The notes beneath the pieces are model-generated. The model saw only the letters and a list, made by a program, of their open reading frames with translations, searched no databases and was not told the origin of the DNA. The position numbers and the translations under genes were made by a program. From Bondarzewia mesenterica (taxonomy: Eukaryota > Basidiomycota > Agaricomycetes > Russulales > Bondarzewiaceae): a DNA stretch of 49,502 nucleotides. Positions 22,359 through 33,493 of this stretch are shown piece by piece (within the stretch, counting starts at the first letter, position 1; every line of letters begins with the position of its first letter). The stretch covers positions 1-49,502 of the forward strand of contig SGPL01000226.1 of assembly GCA_004802705.1 (NCBI GenBank), given 5' to 3'.

Positions 22359-24874
22359 ATGGCATACCAACGCGTGGATTTGGACAAGTTTTCGGAGGTT
22401 TTCTCCTCCACGACCGGTAAGCCGTCGCTCGGTTCATGTGAACGGCGTCAGCTGAAATTTCGTATGCTGAAGAACTGTCCAGTGTCGCCATTGGAGGGGA
22501 GATTGTAGCCGTTTCTGATGAGTTTTTCGCAGAAGCCTTTCATTTGCTTCTTGTAGAGGCGCGTGCACCACTCCGTAGTTGGACCGGCCAAAGTCTTACT
22601 CAAACTCTCACAGCCAGCCCCCAGTTTGAAAGGTCAATTCGGCCCAAAGGGTGCTTTGTACAGCGGCTGGGAAACGCGCAGACACAACCCCACTTACGAC
22701 TGGTGAGTCCATACTCTATCGATCCGTTTTTGCGGGGTTAATGCAAATCCGGTGGTATTATGATATCTAATACAGGGCAATAATTAAGCTTGGAACAACG
22801 GGAACGATATCAGGTTTTGATATTGACACCTCGCACTTTAACGGTATGTTTAACCGCGAGATTGCCTGAGTATATTAAGTTCATTTTCCGCGGAAGGTAA
22901 CGAGGCACCACAAGTCTCGGTTGAAGGACTGTGTTCACCAGCGGGAGAGGCGCCTCCCAAAGCTGAGGATCCGAGGGTGAGTGCTCCTACTCGTTCCGCT
23001 CCGATTACTCGAAGTCTCTTCCGGGTCCTCGCGGTGACATCCGGATTGCTGAAAGTGTCCCATATTGATTGGCATAGTGGTCCGAGATTCTCCCTAAAAC
23101 CGCTCTTGGTCCGAGCTCGAGGCATCTGTTCACAATTCCAGATACTGGAGGCATAAACTATGTCAAACTCAACATGTATCCTGACGGCGGCATTGTACGT
23201 GACCAGAACATTCGTGGGCTTTTTAATGCAGGCACCAGCTCATGGATCTTTTTACTCGGTGTCACCAGGCTCGTTTCCGTGTGTACGGCCATGTCATTCC
23301 GATTCACCCCGCTTCGGAAGATGAGTACTTTGATCTCGCCCACGTCTTTGCGGGCGGACGAGTCGTGTACATCTCGGACCAGCACTTTGGTGTCGGTTCG
23401 AACTTGATTCTCCCAGGACGAGGTGCGTAGCGCCTCAGTTCCATGCACATCGCAGCCTAACTTTAGATGTACAGGAAAGGATATGGGCGATGGTTGGGAA
23501 ACAAAGAGGAGCAGACAGCCCGCTCACAAAGACTGGGTTATCATCAAACTGTCAGTTAGTCGGTCACCTGGTTACACGAATACGTTTCTGAATTTCTTCT
23601 GTTCTTCCTTCAATCGGTCTTTACTTTGCAGCGGTACGCCTGGGTCCTTGTCCCACGTAGTCATCGATACCGCCCATTTCAAGGGCAATTTCCCTCAGTC
23701 ATGCGATGTCCACGCAATCTCCAGCACCTCTGACATACCTCCCCACTCTCCTTCCCATATTCCACCCCCTTCGAGCTCCCCTGCATCTGAAGTCAATGCG
23801 GCTTCCTCTGCTCAAGACGAATGGACGCCTGTATTGCCTCGTACAGTCCTGGGCCCACACAGAGAACACTTCCTTCAACTGGAAAATGTTGAAGGAAAGA
23901 CATTTACGCATGTCAGAGTCACCATATTTCCCGATGGAGGCATAAAGCGAATCAGAGTGATAGGGAGTAAGATATCAGGCTACAAGAAACCTGTGTCGAT
24001 CCCGGTTTATCAGGTTGAAGACGCTGTAGCACTTGCTCCGTTTTCCGCCACCACCGGACCTAAAGGACGTATCATCCCTGCCTTGCCGCTGACACCAGAA
24101 GCGTTCTCGCCTTTCGGACAAGTCATCCAATCATACCCAGACCTGCACTCCGTTCCCAACCCTCGCACTACCAAAATTACACTCGCAAATTTCGGCACGG
24201 CGACAAAGTATCACAAGCTGGCACCGGTAGTGAGCAATTACCCTGCTGAATTGGGTGCGACGCCTGGCATCTCAGTGTATAGATCCCGGCCGGTGGAGAG
24301 AGATATTGACGGCGACGTGGAGGTAGAGGCACTGGAACGTCACCCATTTACTAACCAGGCATTTTTGCCTATGGGTAGTGATGAGACAAAGAGATATCTG
24401 GTCGTTGTTGCCAAAAATGGAGAGGACGACCGTCCCGATCTCCAAAGCCTGCGTGCATTCCTCGTCCATGCAGGGCAGGGTATCGTCTACAATTCTGCAG
24501 TCTGGCGTGAGTATCGTTCTCTTCATGCGACGAGGCCGTGCACTGAACATGAATGATGTAGACCAACCGATAACGGTTCTAGACGAGGTATGTCCTTAAC
24601 TCCCGATCGACCGTTGTTGCTGACGACTAATGGTTTTTCCTAATATCATCCTTAGATCATGGATCTCGCGTGTGTCGAGACGCAAGTCGGCAACGGTGAC
24701 AAGGCTGATTGTGAACTGGTTAATTTGGAGGTTGAAAAAAAAAGAGTTTGTGAGGATTTAGAACGCTTCTTGATACTAATGGTACTCGCATGTATCGGAG
24801 GTTTTACGATATCATCTCATCAACGTCCAACCTTCAACGTTTCAATCTTCATGTCAATTACAGACTTCTTTTAA
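22359..24874 (+). CDS. DAL2-DAL3: bifunctional allantoicase / ureidoglycolate lyase fusion
   Basis: Allantoicase converts allantoate to ureidoglycolate and urea; the lyase then releases glyoxylate and urea, so one chain carries two consecutive steps of purine/urate breakdown. Exons: 22359-22416, 22452-22562, 22618-22702, 22776-22843, 22897-22976, 23078-23194, 23269-23422, 23475-23550, 23632-24506, 24562-24587, 24656-24874; 1869 nt, 622 residues. The first allantoicase repeat shows [27 protein letters not shown] and [16 protein letters not shown]; the second shows [18 protein letters not shown] and DWVIIKL ... [12 protein letters not shown]. Each repeat ends in a YPDGGI or FPDGGI strand. The lyase domain starts near residue 400 at [13 protein letters not shown] and contains [23 protein letters not shown] and W-HQPITVL. 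Intron 1 is only 35 nt. The last ~45 residues after ADCELVNLE look non-conserved, so the true C terminus may be earlier. Confidence 0.9.
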
Positions 24875-25195
24875 ACCGTCGATGTTCAAGTCCTCTATGC
24901 TCGCGGTGACACATGACGCCGTCAATATTTTGTTGGCTTTCCCCGACGGTTGCGACGTCGTCATTCTGAACCACTAACGCTACATGCCAAGTCTTCTGTG
25001 GCAGCACTGAGACTGAACAAGCGAACTTAAGACACAGCCCAGATTCGAGTCGCGGTGTATGATCGGACTCTTAAGATGATATCGGCGCAGATCATTCCTG
25101 AAAAAACAAGCAAATGAACAACAGTCTGAATCCTACAGAACGTACAACAAGCAATCAAAATAAGAGTTAAGCGACTTCCTTGAGAATTGTCGCCC
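24875..25195. other. convergent spacer
   Basis: The spacer lies between the 3' ends of the fusion enzyme gene and the F-box gene, probably shared 3' UTR and terminator sequence. Nothing else is seen. Confidence 0.5.
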
Positions 25196-27003
25196 TCATG
25201 CGTCGAAATCCCTCACTGCAATGCCCCCAACACCAGCAGTGATAATCCTCCTATCATCAAAGGCGACAGTCCCCTTGATGGCCGCGGCCTCCGGCTGTGA
25301 AACATCACTTTCTTCGCCACCTTCAGCACCCTGAGCACTGCCAGCGACTTCCGTACCCATTCCGCCTTCCAAATCCCACACCCACACGCTCCCATTAACA
25401 GCCAAACTTACGCATCGCCCATCCGCAACTGCGAGCGCTGCAACGGGTCCAATCTGGCCGTATAAATGACGGACAAACACAAGCTTCGGGACGGCAGAGG
25501 GTGCATGGATAGAGGGGAGAGACAGACGATAGAGTTGGAGGGGAAGGCTCGCAGGACTGTATGTGTGTCGAGAGGGCGATGATGTGGGCGGACTGTCTGG
25601 TGCCAAGATAACCCACTTGCCGTCTGTTTGCGTGCCAGCGACGTGCACCAATTTACGGCTCCATTGCTCGTGCATGAGACGCAATTTGGCTTCGTCAATC
25701 CAACCCGAGGGAACGTCGAATGCGCGAGTACTGCGTGTGGAGATGAGGCGTAGTGGAGATGAGGCTGCTGAGGGGGCAGATGTCATTAAGGACAGAGGAG
25801 TCGGGACAAAGGAATTTGAAGGAGAACTGGAGATGATGAGTTCTGTAACGCCGACGCTCCAGTGTGCGGGATAGACAGGAGTGGAGTAGGTCAGTACGAG
25901 CTTGTAAAATTGTGGCTCCGGCATGGATAGAACAAGCGACGAAGGAGGAAATAAGGTGAATGATCCTAGAGCATACGAAAGCTTGACAGTTCCATCAGAG
26001 AGGTCGTAAATGGATAGATGGAAAGCCTGGGATAGGGTGACGAGGAGAGGATGGTGATATGCAGCCTGGGTTATAGGCGCCGTTCTTGATGTCCTTGCAG
26101 GTGGATTGTACGTATGCGTGCACACTGACGTGTTCGAATGAACGGGTTGCATCTCATGTACAGCGAATTCGCCGTTCGAGAGACACACCACCAGACGGAT
26201 GTGCCCGGGGGAAGGGGGAGACTGGTCAACGGCTAGAGCGGTAATCTGGACTGGATGTTGTCTCCGAACAGGAGTGATTGGGATCACCAACCTTCTTGAA
26301 GATGGTGTGAAAAGTGCAAGAGGAGGAGTGTGAGATGGACAGGAGGATGCGAAGATCGTGAAAGTTCCCGTCAGAATGATGTGGGTGCGCCATGGTACAC
26401 CTTGCTCCTGATCGCTGAGGCCAGGAGACGAAGACGGAATGCTGTCCATGCCTATTCCAGTCATTTCTACGCTAGACATGTTACACCTGCCTGTGAAGGA
26501 ACAATTGTAAGATTCGGTCCCAATTCTATAAGTGACAAGAAAACATTTCACCTGTTCGCCAATTGGTGCTTATCCGAAACATGCATTTCCAGTCCTTGAC
26601 ATGATCCAAAGCAGCTCTATTGGGCAGCGGTTTGACCTCTCTTCCGTCGCTCCTTCCCATAAAGCCTTTTCCTCCTCTCAACCTACCCCGTCCGTACTCT
26701 CTCAAGTACAGATTTTTCCAAAGCTACGAAGCTCGATCGTTCAACAACACCGCTTCGTCGATATCTCTGAGTGTGAGGGATATGTACCTGGTTGTCGAGC
26801 GACAAGCGAGCCCAGTTCCTGTTTGTACCTTGGATGGAACAGAGGTCTGTCCAGGAAAGATAGGAGAATATGTAGAGGATGAGCTCATCGTAGAAGATGC
26901 TATCAAAGTTGTAAATGGACGTAAAATTGTAGGTCAAAGAAGAACTCGTATGTGCACGTTTCGAAGGGGGCAATGGAGCTGGAGAATGTGATCTTTTGGA
27001 CAT
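25196..27003 (-). CDS. F-box protein with WD40-like C-terminal region
   Basis: Likely substrate-recognition subunit of an SCF ubiquitin ligase; the substrate is unknown. Exons (minus): 27003-26788, 26723-26552, 26490-25196; 1683 nt, 560 residues, all phases close. The F-box spans about residues 42-90: FDSIFYDELILYIFSYLSW, then DLCSIQGTNRNWARL and LWKNLYLREYG. The remaining ~430 residues contain WD-like blades, clearest near the C terminus (VSLAVNGSVWVWDLEGG and RRIITAGVGGIAVRDFDA), with loops rich in Ser/Pro. ATG 27003 (MSKRSHSP) was chosen; in-frame upstream ATGs exist but would run into the WDR83 start region. It is divergent from WDR83 with only 145 bp between starts. Confidence 0.82.
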
Positions 27004-27148
27004 AATGGTCGTTGTCGAGGTCCAAGTCGGTGTGGTCAGAACTTTGCCTGGCCCGGGGGGTACGTAAGTCGGAGTCTCCATAAGTTGCTCATTTCGGCGA
27101 TGGTCATCTCGCACCGCTCCGGGCGGCGAGTTGTTCAGTCCTCTCCCC
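27004..27148. promoter_or_regulatory. compact bidirectional promoter, F-box gene / WDR83
   Basis: The two ATGs (27003 minus, 27149 plus) are separated by 145 bp, so both core promoters and leaders must lie here or overlap the neighbouring 5' ends. No TATA box is apparent. Confidence 0.5.
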
Positions 27149-28391
27149 ATGGCTCTATCGCGAGGCCCTCAGCCTCTTGCTCGTGATCTTCATCAAACAC
27201 TAAAAAGTCATAAAGGACCCGTACACGTCGCACGCTACGCTAAGGGGAGCGCGAAGTATGTCTTGAGCGGTGGTCAAGACCGTACAGTTCGTCTGTGGAA
27301 CCCAAGTTCGGGTGCCGAAATCAAAACGTACTCTGCCCATGGGTACGAGGTGCTTTCAATAACAGTGTGAGTGCAACTGGGATGCAGTTTGTGTATTAAA
27401 ATAGACCTAATGGAGGGATTTGCATACTTCAGGGCTCATGATAATGCCAAGTTTGCTTCGTCTGGAGGAGATCGTTCCGTATTCTTGTGGGATGTGACGA
27501 CAGGGAATACAATTCGCAGGATCTCAGGCCACATGAGCAAAATAAATGTTGTCGAATTTAATGTCGATGCTAGTGTTGTTGCAAGTGGTGGGCTCTACTA
27601 ATCGGAGCGGATTTCCGTACTATTGATCCTGATTTTGAGCAGGTTCGTACGACTCAACCGTGAGGCTATGGGACCTCCGGTACGCTTTGCATTCCTCCCA
27701 ATCCGAATTATGTCGTCTGATAATCGGGTAGATCACAAAATCGCCAGGCCATACAAGTTCTTGAAGATGCTCGGGACTCCGTCCAAACCCTCTACGTCGG
27801 TGGAACCATCATCATGACCGGCTCTGTTGACGGCCACGTCCGCACATACGACCTGCGTAAGGGCGAGTTGCGCGCAGATTATGTGGGTCGTATGTCTCTC
27901 TTCTGCTTTGTTGTCTTTAATCAACCCCCTCAACTGTACATGTGAATGCAGACCCAATAACATCCATTGTTCCAACGCAAGACGAATCGACCTACCTTGT
28001 CATGACGCTCGACGCACACATCAGGCTCATGGACATGTTCACTGGCAAGATGCTTAATGACTTCCAGGGTCATACGCATACTTCCTACAGGTGTCGAGCG
28101 TGCTTTGGGCATGGGGAAGCTAGCGTGGTCGCGGGTGACGAGAAGGGCCAGGTATGGGCTTGGGATCTGCTCGACGTGAGTGTGCCCACCTTGTTCCGAG
28201 TTTCTTGTCTGCGAGGAATTATTGCTCATACATGCAAACAGTCAACACCGTTACAGCCGAATCCTCCGCCGAAGGTCCATAACAAAGTAATCACTTGGAC
28301 AGAACATCATCCAACGGAGGCAGGGGAGATGATCACTGCGAGTGCAGATGGCACCGTGAAGGTTTGGCGGTATCCGGAATCCGGCTCTTGA
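27149..28391 (+). CDS. WDR83: WD40 protein WDR83/MORG1 homologue
   Basis: WDR83 (MORG1) is a seven-bladed WD40 protein found in spliceosomal complexes and used as a MAPK scaffold in animals. Six exons: 27149-27366, 27433-27587, 27643-27679, 27732-27889, 27952-28175, 28242-28391; 942 nt, 313 residues, close to the usual ~315. Blades are easily seen: HKGPVHVARYAKGSAKYVLS ... DRTVRLWN, ASSGGDRSVFLWDV, SGHMSKINVVEFN with YDSTVRLWDLR, IIMTGSVDGHVRTYDLRKG, LVMTLDAHIRLMDMFTGK, EKGQVWAWDL and TASADGTVKVWRYPE. The short third exon (37 nt) carries most of one blade's WD strand. It is convergent with LSM2, 171 bp apart. Confidence 0.93.
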
Positions 28392-28562
28392 AGCTACATT
28401 CTCCGCTATTGTATGTACAGAGTATTTTTAATGACTGATGTTGTATCCCCTACCACTTGCCGATTCTCCTTGCCGCAGTTCGCCACGACAACCTCAATAC
28501 TTAATGGTACAATTACTAGCATGCACAGCAAAAGACAAAAAGAGCTTCCAACATCAACACAA

Positions 28563-29145
28563 TCACCGTTTTGTCTGATTTGCGGATTCTGACATTTAAT
28601 GCAGCTCAATCAAGCATTCGTCACAAAAGCATGAAACGAAAACGTACCTCGTCGCGTCGCGTCCTCCAATAGTTGTGTGTCAACATGTTCAGGCGGGAGC
28701 TGCACATATCGAACGACGGATCCTCGAATAAAGCAATTCTTGACTGCCATCTGGAACGATAGGGTCGCGTTCTCCAACCATCAATGACTTGTATAGCAGG
28801 AAGGAATGCCGCGAGACGCACCATGTGCGGATGTCTTTCCTGGTCCAACACCTCGATAGCATCCAGTCTGATATTCAAAAACCTGTGCATCCAAGATCAT
28901 ATGTATCAGAAACTCTCTATCCACACACAATAAATCGGCAGGGGTGAAGTAGGACAGATGGTGAAGACTGACTGGTCGACAGATTTCAGTGTCCCCGTGA
29001 TCGAAAGGTCATTTTTGAGCTCGACGGTAACGCGCTGGTCGGTCAGCGTTTTGAAGACGGAGAAGATCAGCTTAGTGATTCAGACTGTTCGTCAGCTGCA
29101 TGGAGAGAAAGTTGAATGCGGGGGGCGAGGAGCGCAACTTACCAT
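28563..29145 (-). CDS. LSM2: U6 snRNA-associated Sm-like protein LSm2
   Basis: LSm2 is a subunit of the LSm1-7 (cytoplasmic mRNA decay) and LSm2-8 (nuclear U6 snRNP) rings. Exons (minus): 29145-29143, 29070-28973, 28882-28822, 28750-28648, 28588-28563; 291 nt, 96 residues, the standard length. Sm1 motif: LTDQRVTVELKNDLSITGTL then SVDQFLNIRL; Sm2 motif: NCFIRGSVVRYVQLP; C terminus LLEDATRRESANQTKR. The first coding exon is the ATG alone, followed at once by GTAAGT. The last exon adds only eight residues. All phases close, and read-through of either terminal intron would break the family pattern. Confidence 0.94.
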
Positions 29146-29570
29146 GAAGATAACTCGTGAGTCTCGGTTTACGGTAGTCGACAACTTCGCACTTATTCGA
29201 TCTCGTAAGCCACGTGCGACGGAGCGGCACGCGCACCTACTATGCAACAGCACAGGGCACTCCCTTGCGAGCAAAATTAATGTGATACTCTTGGATATGG
29301 ATACAGTAAATGAAACGTCGAAAGCAAGCAAAAGACAGCTGGTATGGTAATGTGGTAAGTGTAGGTACTGGAAGCCACCGAGAGCACCCCAAAACGATTA
29401 AGAAACGAAGGTGATCAAGCCAAAAGAATGTCGATGCTCTGCTACAGTAAGTATGGTCTGTGGTATACGACTGAAAATCTATGATGCGAATGAGTCCATG
29501 ATGCATTACACGCGTATCCGTAGATGGTATAGGATAGAGAAAAATGCACGTTAGTCCATCACAACGGAGC
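29146..29570. other. spacer between surface-protein 3' end and LSM2 5' end
   Basis: Presumed LSM2 promoter and leader plus 3' UTR of the next minus-strand gene. No gene is supported. Confidence 0.45.
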
Positions 29571-32403
29571 TCACTTCCTGAACGGATTTCTAGAACTCGA
29601 GCTCCCTGTGTTCGAGGGCTCTAACCGATTTAGCCCTGCCTCCGTCCCCTGCGGGGCACTGACTGACATCGCATACTTCTGTGCCTCAGTCTGCGGGGCA
29701 GGTGGGGAAGGCGCACTCCGCATAGACGATCCTGACGTGGTCCACGAGAACCTCGAAGCCATCGGTGGAACATCCTTTATAGGCTGTCTCGGCTCCGCTG
29801 TCCGCCTCGGTGCACCGGTCACTTGCGAGTACAACGACTCCGTGGCAGTTGATTGCCGGCGATCATGCACATGGTCGTAGTCGTAGTATGATGGCAAAGC
29901 CGACGATCCACCAAGCTTCTCCAACTGCCTTCGATGCCTTCGCTCTTCTGCACCGGGTATCTTGGTAAGTCGCACCTCCTCTTGCTCTGGGGCAACAAAC
30001 CGCCTCGAGGGAGCGTGCCCAAATAGCCGCTCGCCGAAACGGAGTAAGCGCCAACGCCAATTGCCTCGCTTGTTGAGGTTCTTGGCTGCAGCGAAGGCAG
30101 CGGTCTGTTGAGCACGCCTCTTGCGCATACGGCGACGCCAGAGTAAAAGGATGACGAGGAAGATGAACGCACAGCCGAGCGCCATGAGCAAGATCTCCCA
30201 CCACTGTAGGGGGCGGGTGGAGGTGGAGGTGGAAGTCGGTGCTGATAGGCCTGTGATAGTGGGGAGCGGGACGGCGGAGCTGGTCCCTGAGGGCTGAGGC
30301 ACGATGACCAGATCAGAGAGGCAGACACCCAGGCCGGAAACAACGCTCGATGTGCCATTACAATTCGCCGCGGTACACGACCCGCTACGCAAGACTTGCT
30401 GTGAGTTCGAGCATGCGAGACAATTAGACGGACCAGCTCCGGAACAACTGGAACAGCTCGAGTCGCACGATTGACACGTCGAAGAAGTGGTGTCGAAGAA
30501 TTGTGATTTGCTGCAGGTAGGGAGACAGCGCCCGTTTGTTAGGACCGGTCGTGCAGATGAACAACTCGAGCACTGGTTGAAACCCTTGCCAGAACAAGTT
30601 GCGCAGTCGGGATGACAAGCAATGCAGGACCCAGAAGAGCTGAATGTGTTGGTCGGGCAGGAGGAGACACATTTGCCGTCCGAGGCGAGCTGGTTACTGG
30701 CACACGTCAGGCAGAAGTCGGCCGAGCCCACGCAAGTACCGCAGGAGGACGAACACGCTAGATCCGGAACATTAGCCATTGTAAGTAAAACAATAAAGAG
30801 TGGTTTGACTTACCTGTGCAAGTCAGGTTGTCTTGAGGAGACAAGAAGGTGCCAGAGGGGCAACTTGCAACGCATTTTCCTGACGACAGAACAAAGCCGG
30901 GGAGACATCCAGAGCACTGGAGCTGATTGACCGTTGAAGCCACACTGAAGTTCGGAATCTTGCAGGACGTGCACTTCGCAGGACAGCCTGAGCCAATCGG
31001 ATTATTAGTAACCTTAAGGCCCAAAGACAATTGCAGCGATACGCACTGTCACACTCGTGCTTATTGTTGTTGGCAATCATGCTTGAGCCCTGGCATATAC
31101 CATTGCTATCCGTCGGAACACAACTGCCACCCAAAGAGGACTGACCGTTGCCGCAAATGATGCAGTCATTTGAAGTGGGCCCGGAGCACGTCTGACAAGT
31201 AGGTGAACATGCCGCGCACGCAGTCCCGTTGCTGATACTCCCATCAGGGCATATAGTACCCGATGATGTGGTTGATTGCGGGGCGTCGCATTTCGTCCGG
31301 TCATTGGCGTCCTGCGTAAAGCCCGACTTGCAGGTGATACAAATGCCGCTGGTGTCTTCGCACTGCGAACATCCGAGCTGGCATATGGAGCAATCGCTAT
31401 TTGAATCCAGGAAAAATCCAGTGGCGCACTTGGCGCAGGCGGTCGCGTTGTCTGCCGTTGTCCAGCCAGCGTTACAAGTGCATTGCCCGTTTGAGCCGCA
31501 TTCGCCGTTCAAGCAGTTGCAGCTCGATGGTGGGTTACTCACTGTCAGCACGAGACACCGTCCAGAACCTGATATACCATCGTCGCAGGACGAACATCCT
31601 GAAGGGCATGCCTGACACTGGGATCCAAAGAAACCGGACGCGCAAGACTCACAGGAAGAGCCCGTGAACCCAGTGGGACAGGAACATTGTCCAGAAGCAG
31701 AGCACACGCCTGAACCAGAGCATGGGGGAGAGCAAGCATTAGACTGGATGTCGAGGAGAGATAATGCGGGCGAGCCTGGAAGTTGTGACACGTCGGGTAC
31801 TGAATCCCAGAGGATGACGCGGCGGTTTGAATTACCATTACTGACAGCAACCCAAATGTTCGATGAAAGCGCGAGAGCACCCGCCGATAATGGAGTTGAT
31901 GAATTTGTCGAATTAGAGACATGAGCGTTAGGAAGCTGAGCAAATTCAGAGTTTCCAGAGTAGAGGGATTCGGGAAAGATGGCGAGGCCTGATTGAAGAG
32001 CAAGGTTAAAAGGCGTGGAAATGGACGTATTGAATCCGGCGGATAATGTCGCCTTGGTGGATGAGGAAGTGAGGAGTTGGTGAATAAGCTCAGGGTTTGT
32101 TGTAGACGTGTATTGGCCAGGAAGAAGTAGGACGTCTGATGCCAACCCTGGTGCGATTAGTGTTGCACCAACTACGCAACATATCTTGAGCATGTATGGT
32201 CTCTTCAAAGCCCAGAATCTGCCACTCACTAGTCGTGTTGGAAAACCCCTGAAGGCATTGGCCAGCAATACAAACCACTGATGGTTGTGAGGATACTAAA
32301 AACGTGAAGTCTCTCGGTAACTATACGAGTTGAATTGAAAGCGTACATGCTCACCGACAGACGCGCCGATGAGAAGAGAAAGACAGATCACGCTCGAAAG
32401 CAT
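29571..32403 (-). CDS. cysteine-rich single-pass membrane protein with EGF/furin-like repeats
   Basis: Predicted cell-surface or secretory-pathway protein; ligand and role unknown. Exons (minus): 32403-32355, 32277-32230, 32171-31047, 30987-30814, 30757-29571; 2583 nt, 860 residues. A signal peptide is clear (MLSSVICLSLLIGASV). Residues ~20-230 form a domain I do not recognise, with many N-glycosylation sites. Then come EGF-like repeats (CSPPCSGSGVCSASGQCSCP) and a long series of growth-factor-receptor/furin-type CxxC repeats up to about residue 600 (CHPDCATCSGKGFNQCSSC, CDSSCSSCSGAGPSNCLAC). After a Ser/Thr-rich stalk, a transmembrane helix (about 651-672, WWEILLMALGCAFIFLVILL) is followed by RRRMRKRR, which fixes the topology as type I with a ~185-residue cytosolic tail. 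No kinase domain is present. The tail has YDYDHVHD and several SxxP/SYxQ-type motifs. Confidence 0.85.
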
Positions 32404-32982
32404 GTATAGCGAGCTACGGGGGACGATAAGCACGAAGGGAAGGATGAGAAAGGAAGAGGGGAGAATAGAATGCAGCCAGCGCAGGAGAAAAGGATATGAA
32501 GGTGGCCATGGTTTTTATTGAGGATGCCATCGTTGCAGGAGAACAATAAAAGACACATCACGTAAGTTTAGCTCATCGCTCCATCTTGCTTTACCCTGTT
32601 TGGACACACAATTCTGGTGAGCCACAATGCGACTTTGTTCTCTTCGGCAAAACGGAAAGGACTCTTGTATCAATTTGCCTTTTTTTTGTTGTTCAAGCGT
32701 CGTTAAAGGGACAAGGGCTGTAACACACGGTACGGCTTCCATTTTCTAAGCGCATTCGTTGTTAAATTCTACCGGTATGTCAAATTAGTATTTCGCTACA
32801 CATAGTGTTGTACACTGTGTTTACGCCCATATCCAGCATCCCTTCCGTGCTGAGCATCTTCAGTCCGAAGAAAGCAGAGCTTGCTTGACGCTATGCTCTA
32901 CCTGTGTTATCATCCACTAGTCCATGTCTGTTCTCCATGAATGTCGCTCTCAATTTGCCTACGGGCGGAAGATGGTCCAGGC
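32404..32982. other. intergenic region
   Basis: Promoter side of the cysteine-rich protein gene (near 32404) and 3' side of the small coiled-coil gene. A short minus frame at 32515-32742 has no recognised motif. Confidence 0.45.
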
Positions 32983-33493
32983 TCAATCACTCTCGGATTC
33001 TGAACTACTGCCTGGATCATATTCCCGGTAGGGATCTTCCACCTCCATTGACTCAGGAGTTGAACTCTTCCTGCGGATTTGCTCTTCTTTGTATGCTGGA
33101 TCAATCGCATGGGAGAGATCAGAAATGCCGCGCGGCTCGTCGAGTCCAACCTTCATCACGTACCTTGGAAATGTTGCTCCATCTCAGTCAAACCTGCGTC
33201 GGTCGTGTCGATAATGTCAGTAAACATGACATCGAGCTCCGCTGCCTTTGACTCCATCAGTCTGGAAGAAGCCTTGCTCTGTTTCGTCCTTGTCTTTGTT
33301 GTCGATGGTGTACGTTTCTTGACGGCAGCTGCCTGCTTCTTATATTCTTGTGGACATGAGAATTGGACACAGGTAAGTCTTCGTCAACCAGCGGCACGTC
33401 TGAATGCTTACTTTGAACTTTCCCTTGCATGTTTTGCAGGGCCTTCTCGCATTTCTCGATTTTGTCAAACGAGGAGCTCTTCCTTGGTGGCAT
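32983..33493 (-). CDS. small charged coiled-coil protein, unknown function
   Basis: I recognise no family. Exons (minus): 33493-33412, 33346-33164, 33086-32983; 369 nt, 122 residues with every phase closing. It begins MPPRKSSSFDKIEKCEKALQ, continues as a Lys/Gln-rich heptad-like helix (NMQGKVQKYKKQAAAVKKR), then a Lys/Thr/Ser-rich stretch resembling a nuclear localisation signal, a second helix with ELDVMFTDIIDTTDAG, and an acidic, Ser/Glu-rich tail ending SSSESESD. Two AG sites compete at the last exon; 33087-33088 was chosen because it keeps an open acidic tail, whereas the later one gives a less protein-like frame. A nuclear or chromatin-associated role is a guess. Confidence 0.6.
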
